DNA of 64,000 bases from a virus. Below, piece by piece: positions 1 through 8,010 of this stretch. A model generated the notes under the pieces. The model did no database searches, was not told where the DNA came from, and saw only the letters and a program-made list of their open reading frames with translations. Within the stretch, counting starts at the first letter, position 1. Every line of letters starts with the position of its first letter. A program made the translations under genes and the position numbers. The DNA lies in the IMG/VR virus record IMGVR_UViG_3300042522_000315, positions 20,105 through 84,104 of that record; one strand, written 5' to 3'.

Positions 1-1
1 T

Positions 2-58
2 GTCATCACATCTGAACTAGGTATTCGATACGATTACTTTGAAATCGAAAGAATATGA
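2..58 (+). CDS. C-terminal end of an upstream gene (partial)
   Basis: Frame 2 is open from the window edge for 18 codons to a TGA at 56-58, ending in ELGIRYDYFEIERI. Too little is present to assign a family. It ends one base before a strong promoter -35 box, which fits the end of the preceding transcription unit. The whole fragment could be chance, but its position directly before the uvsY promoter favours a real gene end. Confidence 0.5.
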   Translation, partial: VITSELGIRYDYFEIERI

Positions 59-87
59 TTGACATAAACTGAGTTCTATCTTAGAAT
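59..87 (+). promoter_or_regulatory. sigma70-like promoter for uvsY
   Basis: TTGACA at 59-64 and TAGAAT at 82-87 with a 17-nt spacer. It sits just upstream of the uvsY start at 114, which has its own GGAG ribosome site. Confidence 0.7.
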
Positions 88-113
88 TTGGTTTATTTAA
101 TTGGAGTTATATT

Positions 114-563
114 ATGAAGCCCCCAGTGAACATTGATGTCTTGATGGATGAATGGTCAAAAGATAGTTCTATTGATCTGACTGAACCTAGCAAAGAACTG
201 CAAAAAATTCCTTCTCTTCATTCAAAGTATCTTCGCATTATGACACACCATAATCTTGTTGTGAAAAAGATGATGTCTGAGTATCAGGAATTGAGAAGAG
301 TGAAGTTTAGTTACTATTCTGGTGATCTAAATAATCCAGAAGACCTTCAAAAGTATGGTTATGAGCCTATGACGAAAAAGATATTGAGAGCAGATATATC
401 CGTATATCTAGATTCAGATAAAGAGCTGAACAACATACTACTGAAAAAGTCTCTTCATGAAGAGATTACAGATTTCTGCAAATCGGTACTCAAAGAACTG
501 AACAACAGAACTTTTCAAGTTCGATCAATCATTGACTGGGAGAAGTATGTCGGAGGAAATTGA
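114..563 (+). CDS. uvsY: UvsY recombination mediator
   Basis: By homology to T4 UvsY, this protein loads the UvsX recombinase onto single-stranded DNA covered by gp32, for recombination-dependent replication and repair. It is 149 aa against 137 aa in T4. The middle is helical and charged, and the C-terminus IIDWEKYVGGN matches the UvsY family end. The ATG follows a GGAG site. The stop overlaps the next start (TGATG), so translation is probably coupled. The uvsY-endonuclease-uvsW order supports the call. Confidence 0.85.
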   Translation: MKPPVNIDVLMDEWSKDSSIDLTEPSKELQKIPSLHSKYLRIMTHHNLVVKKMMSEYQELRRVKFSYYSGDLNNPEDLQKYGYEPMTKKILRADISVYLDSDKELNNILLKKSLHEEITDFCKSVLKELNNRTFQVRSIIDWEKYVGGN

Positions 564-1096
564 TGAAACATATACACCACATCATACCGAAACATATGGG
601 AGGTACTGATGAAAAAAACAACCTAATTGAAGTGACAATAGAAGAACACGCCGAACTTCACAGGCAACTATGGAAAGAATTTGCTCATTGGGAAGATGAA
701 CTTGCTTGGAAAGGATTATCTAAAATGATATCCAAACAAGAAATCATATCAAAAGTTATCAGTGAGACACATAAAGGAAAGAAAGTGTCTGAAGACACTA
801 GAAAAAAGATGAGTGAAGCTTCACCTTGGAAAGGTAAGAAGAGATCAAAAGATACGATACAAAAGATGAGCGAAGCCCGCAAAGGTAAAAAACTGTCGGC
901 TGATCACGTAGAGAAGATGAAAGAAATTTTTTCGGGTGAAGGTAATCCAATGTATGGTAGAACACATAGCGAAGATTCCAGAAGAAAGATAAGTATGGCT
1001 AGACAGAGAACTAAAGGTAAGAAGAGAGGTCCTTACAAGGGTAAAAAGAATTACTCCGACAGCCATATGAAAGTTTTGAAACGTAATGGACAGTAA
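563..1096 (+). CDS. free-standing HNH homing endonuclease with NUMOD3 repeats
   Basis: The N-terminal 40 residues carry an HNH-type core (HHIIPKHMGG, then NNLIEVTIEEHAELH). They are followed by at least three NUMOD3-type DNA-binding repeats of the pattern SEETRKKMSEA..GKK, near residues 80, 100 and 135. The C-terminus is very basic. This is the architecture of phage homing endonucleases, which cut an allele lacking the gene and spread by repair. The ATG at 563 follows a strong CGGAGGA site inside the end of uvsY. The 3' end overlaps uvsW by 11 nt, so the element sits between two core genes without disrupting either. Confidence 0.85.
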   Translation: MKHIHHIIPKHMGGTDEKNNLIEVTIEEHAELHRQLWKEFAHWEDELAWKGLSKMISKQEIISKVISETHKGKKVSEDTRKKMSEASPWKGKKRSKDTIQKMSEARKGKKLSADHVEKMKEIFSGEGNPMYGRTHSEDSRRKISMARQRTKGKKRGPYKGKKNYSDSHMKVLKRNGQ

Positions 1097-2561
1097 AATT
1101 ATTATTCATAACAAGGACGAAGCTTTCGTTCGTGTTGAATGTACAGAAGGAGTATCCTACGAACTGAGAGAACATTTCACTTTCATGGTTCCAGGATATC
1201 AATTCACACCACAATATAGAGCAAAGTTGTGGGACGGTAAAATCAGGTTGTTTGATACAAGACAGAGACAAGTATATCGTGGACTTGTTCCTGAGATTGC
1301 AAAGTTTTGTGAAGAACGTGGTTATGATTGGAACTATGAAAATGAAGACTATGATGAAGAGTTTTCGTTAACAGAAGCAAAAGAGTTTGTAGAACAGTTA
1401 AGGCCGAAACATGCTCCAAGAGATTACCAGTTGGATGCATTCGTTCACGCAATTCGTACAAGGAGAGCTTTACTACTTAGCCCCACTGCAAGTGGTAAGT
1501 CTCTTATTATCTATCTTCTGGCTCGTTTTTTGGAACATAAAGGACTGAAACGAGGTTTGATTATCGTACCAACTGTTTCTCTCGTAGAACAGTTGACAAG
1601 CGATTTCAAAGACTACAGTGAGACGAATGGCTGGAACGTAAGTGACAACATACATAAAATCTATCAGGGTCAAGAAAAGTCTAGCGACAAGTTTCTGACT
1701 ATTTCAACTTGGCAGTCTATCTATCAGATGCCGAAGAAGTACTTTGCTGACTTTGATTTTGTGATCGGTGATGAAGCGCATCTGTTCAAAGCTAAATCTC
1801 TTATAGATATTATGACAGGATTGACAAATGCAAAGTATAGAATTGGAACTACAGGTACCCTTGATGGAACAAAGACTCACAAGCTTGTACTTGAAGGGTT
1901 ATTTGGAACCGTTCGCAAAGTCATCACAACGAAAGAACTTATGGATGCAAAGCACTTGGCTGAGTTCCAAATCAAGTGTCTTCTTCTTAGACATAATGAG
2001 TCAATCTGCCAAGCAGCAAAGAACTTTACATACCAACAGGAGATTGAGTACCTTGTCCTTAACGATGCCAGAAACCGGTTCATCTCTAATCTTGCCGTCT
2101 CACTTGAAGGAAACACGCTCGTTCTCTTCCAGTACGTTGACAAACACGGTCGTATTCTACACAAACTCATTTCAGACAGAGTGGGAGTGGACAGAAAGGT
2201 ATTTTTCGTAAGTGGAGAAACAGATGTGGATATACGCGAAGGGATTCGTAAGATCGTTGAATCGGAAACGCAGGCTATTATTGTTGCTAGTTTTGGTACT
2301 TTTAGTACTGGCATCAATATTAGAAATCTTCACAACATTATATTTGCTAGTCCATCTAAGTCACGCATAAGAAACTTGCAATCTATTGGTCGAGGTCTAC
2401 GTAAGAGTGACACAAAAGATGCAGCAACTCTGTTTGATATCGCAGATGATATGAGACATAAAAAACATGAGAACTATACATTAAAGCATTTTGCCGAAAG
2501 GATCAAATTATATGGCGAAGAAAAGTTCAAGTTCAAAGTCTACAAAATCGAACTCAAGTGA
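1086..2561 (+). CDS. uvsW: UvsW ATP-dependent DNA helicase
   Basis: Superfamily 2 helicase that unwinds branched recombination intermediates and R-loops, needed for the switch from origin- to recombination-driven replication in T4. It is 491 aa (T4: 503). An N-terminal UvsW-type domain (about 1-90) precedes the helicase core: Walker A SPTASGKS near residue 132, DEAH box GDEAH near 228, and motif VI QSIGRGLRKSD near 432. It starts inside the preceding endonuclease and its end overlaps the next gene by 50 nt. Confidence 0.93.
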   Translation: MDSKIIIHNKDEAFVRVECTEGVSYELREHFTFMVPGYQFTPQYRAKLWDGKIRLFDTRQRQVYRGLVPEIAKFCEERGYDWNYENEDYDEEFSLTEAKEFVEQLRPKHAPRDYQLDAFVHAIRTRRALLLSPTASGKSLIIYLLARFLEHKGLKRGLIIVPTVSLVEQLTSDFKDYSETNGWNVSDNIHKIYQGQEKSSDKFLTISTWQSIYQMPKKYFADFDFVIGDEAHLFKAKSLIDIMTGLTNAKYRIGTTGTLDGTKTHKLVLEGLFGTVRKVITTKELMDAKHLAEFQIKCLLLRHNESICQAAKNFTYQQEIEYLVLNDARNRFISNLAVSLEGNTLVLFQYVDKHGRILHKLISDRVGVDRKVFFVSGETDVDIREGIRKIVESETQAIIVASFGTFSTGINIRNLHNIIFASPSKSRIRNLQSIGRGLRKSDTKDAATLFDIADDMRHKKHENYTLKHFAERIKLYGEEKFKFKVYKIELK

Positions 2562-2973
2562 TGTGCTTTTTTTTCGCTTAAAAAGCGGTGAAGACATCAT
2601 ATCGGAAGTAAAAGAGACTGAGTTTGGTTATGTACTAAGCAATCCTTGCAAAATCATGTACCTATCTTCAGGCAAACCTGGATATCTGTCAATCTCATTG
2701 ATGCAGTGGGTATTCTCTCGCATATGCGCTCAACAGAAGTTTGAGATTCCAAAATCAGAAGTGCTTTTCATATCACCACCTAGTGAAATGCTTTCTGGTC
2801 ACTATGAAGATTCCATTATACACTTCTTTAGTAAAGAAGACAAACAAAAGCTTGAATTTGATAGTATTATGACAGATGATGATTTTGGTTATGAAGATGA
2901 TGGTAATGCAATGGATATGCTGAAAGAATTCTTAGAACAACTAAACAAGACCGATAAAGGGAAATTACACTGA
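2512..2973 (+). CDS. Sm-like-fold phage protein, paralogue of the 35017 gene
   Basis: 153 aa. After a Ser/Lys-rich N-terminus comes LKSGEDIISEVKE...LSNPCKIMYL. The same pattern of a short barrel, 'ranges of Asp-Glu-Ile-hydrophobic', then NP-x-(K/R)-hydrophobics occurs in the protein at 35017-35334. This layout suggests a small beta-barrel of the Sm/LSm type, as annotated in cyanophage relatives (inference). The C-terminal third is acidic. The ATG at 2512 is preferred because AAAGGA lies 9 nt upstream; a longer frame would need a TTG start. It overlaps the uvsW end and the next gene (TGATG). Confidence 0.6.
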   Translation: MAKKSSSSKSTKSNSSDVLFFRLKSGEDIISEVKETEFGYVLSNPCKIMYLSSGKPGYLSISLMQWVFSRICAQQKFEIPKSEVLFISPPSEMLSGHYEDSIIHFFSKEDKQKLEFDSIMTDDDFGYEDDGNAMDMLKEFLEQLNKTDKGKLH

Positions 2974-3251
2974 TGTCTAACAAGAACTCATATCTTGAAC
3001 TTGCTGATAGTGATGATTTTGGTTTTACATTCTCTCATGAAGATGAACTCATTGAGAATAATCACAACTATTCTTCTCTTCAAGCTGAAGTAGATGATCT
3101 TAAGAAGAGATTGACTGCTTTGAATAAAATCTTCTTACCTCTGTTAGAGAACTTAGCTAAGGATCCAGATAAGCCAATGATCAAGTGGCCTAACAGGAAA
3201 GAGATGATTGATAAGCAGATTCAGAAGTTAAAGACATTAACCAAGGTATAA
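2973..3251 (+). CDS. small coiled-coil protein, unknown function
   Basis: 92 aa with an acidic N-terminal third and a probable coiled coil at residues 35-60 (LQAEVDDLKKRLTALNKIFLPLLENL). It ends in a basic tail (KEMIDKQIQKLKTLTKV). It is translationally coupled to the previous gene by a TGATG overlap. I do not recognise a named family. Its place between uvsW and the late sigma factor suggests a DNA-metabolism accessory (inference). Confidence 0.75.
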   Translation: MSNKNSYLELADSDDFGFTFSHEDELIENNHNYSSLQAEVDDLKKRLTALNKIFLPLLENLAKDPDKPMIKWPNRKEMIDKQIQKLKTLTKV

Positions 3252-3328
3252 TTAAAGTTATTCATATCATGGATGGCATAGCCATTATGAGTGCATGTCA
3301 AGAGATTGTCAATAAGAAAGTGATCATG

Positions 3329-3838
3329 ATGAAAAAGAATAGTGAGAGTGTAGTGTATGTTGATATGGATGGTGTCTTGGCAGACCTGTTCAATCACGTA
3401 GCTGTGATACATGATGTAGAACACTACAATGAGATGACAGAAGAAGATTGGGAATCATTCTTCAAGAGTACAGATGCGTATCATCTCTTCAAAGATTTGC
3501 CTGCTTTTCCTAATGCAAACAAGCTATTGGAAATGGTTAAGTCTATGGCAGGTGGCTATAAGATATTATCTAGTCCACTGAACTATGATTTAAACGGTAG
3601 CATTGAAGGAAAGAAAGAATGGCTTTCAAAGTTCATATCTGTTCCTGCTGATGAGATTATCTTTGAAAGAGAGAAGCACAAGTATGCTGTGACTAACGGC
3701 ACACCGAACATTTTGATCGATGACTTTCGAAAAAACATCACATCATGGAACAATGCAGGTGGAATTGGTATAAAGTATCAAGCAGATGAGAATAGCCTAG
3801 AAGAATTGAAAGTCAGTCTAGAGAGAGTATTAGAATGA
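3329..3838 (+). CDS. 5'(3')-deoxyribonucleotidase-like HAD phosphatase
   Basis: HAD-fold protein with motif I VYVDMDGVLADLF, where both catalytic aspartates are present, and a late motif ILIDDFRKNI. The spacing and the DMDGV(L)AD motif fit the NT5C-type nucleotidase group that dephosphorylates dNMPs. A role in nucleotide-pool control during infection is inferred. I chose the ATG at 3329 because motif I follows within ten residues. In-frame starts at 3326 or 3269 are possible and none has a strong ribosome site. The stop overlaps the next start (ATGA). Confidence 0.7.
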   Translation: MKKNSESVVYVDMDGVLADLFNHVAVIHDVEHYNEMTEEDWESFFKSTDAYHLFKDLPAFPNANKLLEMVKSMAGGYKILSSPLNYDLNGSIEGKKEWLSKFISVPADEIIFEREKHKYAVTNGTPNILIDDFRKNITSWNNAGGIGIKYQADENSLEELKVSLERVLE

Positions 3839-4416
3839 AAAATGAAAAGAAGCCGCACTATGTTGATAACAAGAAGTTCTATGAAGAAATTGTGAAGCAT
3901 AAAGAAAGAGTAAAGATTGCAAAAGAAAATGGTCTTGAAGAGCCACGACTTCCTAATTACATAGGCGAGTGCATTTACAAGATTTCAAACAAGCTTTCCA
4001 ATAAGCCATGTTTCATCAACTATTCTTTTAGAGAAGAGATGGTATCTGATGGTATTGAGAACTGTATTCTTTACTTCAATGACTACAATCCTGATCTTGG
4101 AAAGAATCCTTTCGCATACTTCACACAGGTGATATACTACGCTTTCCTAAGACGCATCAACAAGGAAGAAAAGAACAGATACATCATCTACAAGAACTTT
4201 CAGGAAACAATCATCAATAATGGACATGCAGCGTTGTTAACTGATAGTGACAACAATCATTTGCTTTCGGCTCCCATATACGATAATATTAACGAGTTTA
4301 TGGAAAGATATGAAAGAAAAGAAGAAATCAAGAAAGAGAAAAGAAAGACTGCAAAAGAAGGTCTAACAAAGTTTTACGAGGAAGAAGATGAACAACGAAG
4401 TGCCATTTCAAATTGA
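3835..4416 (+). CDS. 55: gp55-type sigma factor for late transcription
   Basis: 193 aa (T4 gp55: 185). The central block FREEMVSDGIENCILYFNDYNP...NPFAYFTQVIYYAFLRRINKEEK is the sigma region 2-like core of the T4 late sigma family. It recognises short TATAAATA-type late promoters together with the sliding clamp, whose gene lies at 14743. The tail is strongly charged. The late boxes found in this window (CTAAATA/TATAAATA) are its expected targets. Confidence 0.9.
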   Translation: MKNEKKPHYVDNKKFYEEIVKHKERVKIAKENGLEEPRLPNYIGECIYKISNKLSNKPCFINYSFREEMVSDGIENCILYFNDYNPDLGKNPFAYFTQVIYYAFLRRINKEEKNRYIIYKNFQETIINNGHAALLTDSDNNHLLSAPIYDNINEFMERYERKEEIKKEKRKTAKEGLTKFYEEEDEQRSAISN

Positions 4417-4573
4417 GCATTTGATTAACAATCTCTTGAATCAAAAAGAGAGTGTGCATATCAGACAAAACTATCGCCAGAGACTAGAAACAATCAGAGA
4501 TGTAATTGAGAAGTCTGTAAGAAAGTTTGATAATGAACTCTACATGTCCAATACTAGGAAAAAGAGAGCGTGA
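4388..4573 (+). CDS. small helical protein, unknown
   Basis: 61 aa, predicted mostly helical and charged (LINNLLNQKESVHIRQNYRQRLETIRDVIEKSVRKF). It starts within the end of gene 55 and its stop overlaps the GTG start of the next tiny gene. Compact coupling on both sides supports translation. No family recognised. Confidence 0.65.
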   Translation: MNNEVPFQIEHLINNLLNQKESVHIRQNYRQRLETIRDVIEKSVRKFDNELYMSNTRKKRA

Positions 4574-4692
4574 AAAGATCAAATAATACCTATTGCCCAG
4601 GGTGCAAAAGATATTTGAACGAGATAAAGAAAGATGGATGCGGTTCACAGCGTTGTCCAGACTTAACACAAGGACCATCTAAGGATGACTAA
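4570..4692 (+). CDS. 40-aa zinc-ribbon-like protein (GTG start)
   Basis: GTG at 4570 overlaps the preceding TGA, with AGGAAA about 10 nt upstream. The 40-residue product has paired cysteines: CPGC at residues 9-12, then Cys24 and Cys29 in DGCGSQRC. This resembles a minimal treble-clef or zinc ribbon. The stop at 4690-4692 overlaps the gene 47 start by 8 nt, an operon-like junction on both sides. Function unknown. Confidence 0.6.
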   Translation: MKRSNNTYCPGCKRYLNEIKKDGCGSQRCPDLTQGPSKDD

Positions 4693-5764
4693 AGTTCTGA
4701 TCATTACTGATACTCACTGGGGAGTTAGAAATGACTCTCCAGTTTTTCTTGATTACTTTAAGAGGTGCGTAGATGAATTTCTCATTCCATTTATCAAGGC
4801 GAATGGCATTAAGCATATCATTCATCTTGGCGATCTCGTTGACCGCAGGAAGTATATTAACGTTCTTACACATTCTAGGCTGAGAACAGACTTTCTTGAA
4901 CCGTTGAATGAACTATGTGAAGTACACATCATTGCAGGTAATCATGATGAGTACTTCAAGGACACATATAAAGTCAATGCTCTTGAAGAGTTTGTAGGTA
5001 AGAGATATGAAAACATACACATCTATTCGACAGCAACTCATCTGATGATTGATTCATGTTCTTTTCTTTTGCTTCCTTGGATCAACAGTGCAAACGAGAA
5101 AGAATCACTTGATGCTATTGAGTTAACCACTGCCAGTATTTGCTGCGCTCATTTAGAATTGAATGGATTTGAAATGCAGAAGGGAATGATATCAGAGCAT
5201 GGATACAATCACAAAATTTTTAGCCGTTTTCATAGTGTCTTTACTGGTCATTACCATCATCGTAGCTTTCGGGACAATATTCACTATCTGGGTGCTTTTT
5301 CTGAGCATATTTGGTCTGACTATAACGATCCTCGCGGCTTCACAATCCTTGATACAGACACACTGGAAAAAGATTTTATTCGTAATCCTTTCCGTATTTT
5401 CCATATGGTGGCTTACGATGATGTAAAGAATCCTGATATCATAGAGACAATCAATGCTACAGACTACAGCAAATATAAAGATTGCTATGTGAAGATCGTC
5501 GTTGTGAGTAAGACAAATCCATATGCATTTGATATGCTAGTTGATAAACTATATAAAGAACAAGTTGCTGACATTACGATTGTTGAAGATGTCAGCAACT
5601 TCATAGATACAAAAGAAGATGAGAAGATTGATGAAGCTCAAGATACACTTACCATTCTTGATGGTTATATTTCTGGATTGACATTACCTGTTGAAGCAGA
5701 TAAGATGAAACATTATATGCGTGAAATCTATTCCGAAGCATTATCGTTGGAGACTATTGAATGA
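4685..5764 (+). CDS. 47: gp47 recombination nuclease subunit (Mre11-like)
   Basis: Metallophosphoesterase that, with gp46, resects DNA ends. Signature motifs are visible in order: DTHWG (residue 8), GDLVDRR (near 49), AGNHDEYF (near 84) and a later GHYHHR. These supply the metal-binding Asp, Asn and His residues. 359 aa (T4: 339). Its ATG lies in the end of the zinc-ribbon gene and its stop overlaps the next start. The 47-46 order with two small genes between them is T4-like. Confidence 0.93.
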   Translation: MTKVLIITDTHWGVRNDSPVFLDYFKRCVDEFLIPFIKANGIKHIIHLGDLVDRRKYINVLTHSRLRTDFLEPLNELCEVHIIAGNHDEYFKDTYKVNALEEFVGKRYENIHIYSTATHLMIDSCSFLLLPWINSANEKESLDAIELTTASICCAHLELNGFEMQKGMISEHGYNHKIFSRFHSVFTGHYHHRSFRDNIHYLGAFSEHIWSDYNDPRGFTILDTDTLEKDFIRNPFRIFHMVAYDDVKNPDIIETINATDYSKYKDCYVKIVVVSKTNPYAFDMLVDKLYKEQVADITIVEDVSNFIDTKEDEKIDEAQDTLTILDGYISGLTLPVEADKMKHYMREIYSEALSLETIE

Positions 5765-6126
5765 AGTATAATATTGGTGATAAGTTCTGGCAGGTTAGAA
5801 AAATTTTCAGTGCTTTAGATCGTAATAAAATAAAGATGACTGATGCTGATGGTGTTGAATGGTATCGTTATGATAAGCAAAACGTTGAATTTGAACTCAC
5901 ACAAGCTGAAATTGTAGGTAAATACAATGCTATTGTCGAAGGTCACAATATGTGGTATGAAGATGAGTATTGTGATAGATATGCTATGAAGATCAGCGAT
6001 CATTATGATGAAGTGTGGGAAGATGAACTTGATGGTGAACATCGTGGTCACTATGTTGCATACTTTCAAACAAAAGAAGATGCTGAAGAATATATCAAGC
6101 AGCAGCATGAGTATCATAATAGATGA
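5761..6126 (+). CDS. conserved-type phage protein between 47 and 46, unknown
   Basis: 121 aa, aromatic and acidic (several WY and EDE stretches), no membrane segment or obvious motif. It overlaps gene 47 by ATGA and the next gene by ATGA, so it belongs to the 47-46 translational unit. An accessory of the nuclease complex is possible but only by position. Confidence 0.7.
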   Translation: MKYNIGDKFWQVRKIFSALDRNKIKMTDADGVEWYRYDKQNVEFELTQAEIVGKYNAIVEGHNMWYEDEYCDRYAMKISDHYDEVWEDELDGEHRGHYVAYFQTKEDAEEYIKQQHEYHNR

Positions 6127-6311
6127 GCCGTAAAAAGAAAACAAATAAGAAAAAGCTCAAATCATTTGATAAGATGTCATTTGAGAAACGCGAACGGTTG
6201 CGATCTAACCTTAAGAAAGAGCGAGTAAATACAAGAAGCTTTCGTACTCCTCAGTCTTTTGGTCCTGCCAGTGATTGTATTTTAATAAAGTCAAAAGATG
6301 ATAACATTTGA
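6123..6311 (+). CDS. small very basic protein
   Basis: 62 aa starting with an extremely basic run (SRKKKTNKKKLKSF), suggesting nucleic-acid binding. ATGA overlap with the upstream gene; it overlaps the gene 46 start by 14 nt. No family recognised; position implies co-expression with the 46/47 nuclease. Confidence 0.65.
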   Translation: MSRKKKTNKKKLKSFDKMSFEKRERLRSNLKKERVNTRSFRTPQSFGPASDCILIKSKDDNI

Positions 6312-8010
6312 AGTGATTCGATGGAAGAATTTTCTGTCTACTGGAAACATGTGGACAGAGATTTATCTCAATACACATAAGACAAACTTAATCGTAGGCG
6401 CGAACGGGCATGGCAAATCAACCATTCTCGACGCGCTTACTTTTGTTTTGTTTGGTAAGCCGTTTCGTAAGATCAATAAGCCTTTGTTAGTCAATAGCGT
6501 AAACGGTAAAGATTGTCTTGTTGAGATAACATTCAAGGCTTACGGTAAAGACTATAAGATCGTGCGTGGTATCAAACCGAATATCTTTGAGATTTGGGTT
6601 GATGGTTCTTTACTTAATCAGGATTCAGCATCTAAAGATTATCAAGAATACTTAGAAAAGTTCATTCTCAAGATGAACATGAAGTCTTTCTGTCAGATTG
6701 TCATTCTTGGTTCTGCATCATTTACTCCGTTTATGCAGCTAACTCCTGCTGACCGTAGAACAATCATTGAAGACCTGCTAGACATTCAAATCTTCTCAGT
6801 GATGAACTTGCTTGTGAAACAGCGGTTTCAAGAAAACAAAGAAAGTGTTGAAAAGAACCGTATGATCCTGAAGTCTGCACAAGACAAGAAAGATTATGTT
6901 GAGAAGACGCTGAACACTCTTCGTCAAAACAATGATGACAAGCTTACAAAACTTGAAAAGCAGCTTGCAGATTTCACACAACAAAAAGAAGACTTGCTTG
7001 CTAAGGTAAAAATTCTTTTGAATGAAAAAGATGCTCTGGTTTCAGATGCTGATAACCTTACAGATGTGCGTAATGAGTATGCAAACTCTATTATATCTCT
7101 CACAAACCAAGAATCAAAAGTTCAAAGATATGGTAAAGAGATTGAGTTTCTTACAGAGCATGATGAATGTCCAACATGCAAACAGCATATTGATGTATAC
7201 TTCAGAGAAAGAAGAAAGAATGAGCTACACAACGATGTTTCAGAAACGCAAAAATATATTGATCTAATGAAAAGAAGCATTGATGATCTTCTCATGAAGA
7301 TTAACAATCTTGAAAATAAATCTAAAAGAACTCATTCTATCTCCGCTGAAATCAAATCCAGTAAGCAGACCATGATGCATATCGTATCTATGATGAATGA
7401 CATTGAAGATAACATGAGCAAGATTAGAAATTCTGATAAGCTTGTGATTGATAGTGAGACTGATCTAAAGAGTGCAATCGAAGAAATTCGCAGAATGGAA
7501 GGATCTGTTCAGCATCGCTTGAATGAAAGAACAATGATTGAGACTGCAATTGCACTGCTGAAAGATGGTGGTGTAAAAACAAAGATCATCAAGCAGTATG
7601 TTCCTATCATCAACAAGCATGTAAACAAGTATTTGGACAAGATGGGTTTCTTTGTCAAATTCAACATTGATGAAAACTTCAATGAAGTCATCAAGTCCAG
7701 ATATCGTGATGAGTTTGCATACTCAAGTTTTTCTGAAGGTGAAAAGACACGTATTGATCTGGCGCTCATGTTTACATGGAGAGCAATCGCCAAGATGAAG
7801 AACAGCATCAATACAAATCTGCTGATACTAGATGAAATTCTAGACGGAAGTCTTGATGCAAATGGTACTGATGAATTCCTCAATATCATTAAAACTTTGA
7901 CAGATGATACTAACATCTATATAATTTCACACAAACAGGATCAACTGTTAGATAAGTTCGATAAAGTCTATCGTTTTGAAAAGCACAAAAATTTTAGCAG
8001 GTTAGCATGA
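6298..8010 (+). CDS. 46: gp46 recombination nuclease ATPase subunit (Rad50-like)
   Basis: SMC/Rad50-family ATPase, partner of gp47. Walker A ANGHGKST is near residue 37. Two long coiled coils flank a zinc-hook CPTC near residue 293. The ABC signature FSEGEKTRIDLAL is near 480 and Walker B LLILDEILDGSLD near 507. 570 aa (T4: 560). It starts inside the preceding small gene and its stop overlaps the next start. Confidence 0.95.
   Translation: MITFEVIRWKNFLSTGNMWTEIYLNTHKTNLIVGANGHGKSTILDALTFVLFGKPFRKINKPLLVNSVNGKDCLVEITFKAYGKDYKIVRGIKPNIFEIWVDGSLLNQDSASKDYQEYLEKFILKMNMKSFCQIVILGSASFTPFMQLTPADRRTIIEDLLDIQIFSVMNLLVKQRFQENKESVEKNRMILKSAQDKKDYVEKTLNTLRQNNDDKLTKLEKQLADFTQQKEDLLAKVKILLNEKDALVSDADNLTDVRNEYANSIISLTNQESKVQRYGKEIEFLTEHDECPTCKQHIDVYFRERRKNELHNDVSETQKYIDLMKRSIDDLLMKINNLENKSKRTHSISAEIKSSKQTMMHIVSMMNDIEDNMSKIRNSDKLVIDSETDLKSAIEEIRRMEGSVQHRLNERTMIETAIALLKDGGVKTKIIKQYVPIINKHVNKYLDKMGFFVKFNIDENFNEVIKSRYRDEFAYSSFSEGEKTRIDLALMFTWRAIAKMKNSINTNLLILDEILDGSLDANGTDEFLNIIKTLTDDTNIYIISHKQDQLLDKFDKVYRFEKHKNFSRLA

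Noticed and set aside
1828-2317. Extra frames within uvsW on both strands
   Set aside because: They lie wholly inside a well-supported helicase gene and have no motif or ribosome site.
5199-5426. 75-codon hydrophobic ORF inside gene 47, second frame
   Set aside because: Two or three membrane helices are suggested, but ribosome-site support is weak and such frames arise often from T-rich codons. Worth only a conservation check.
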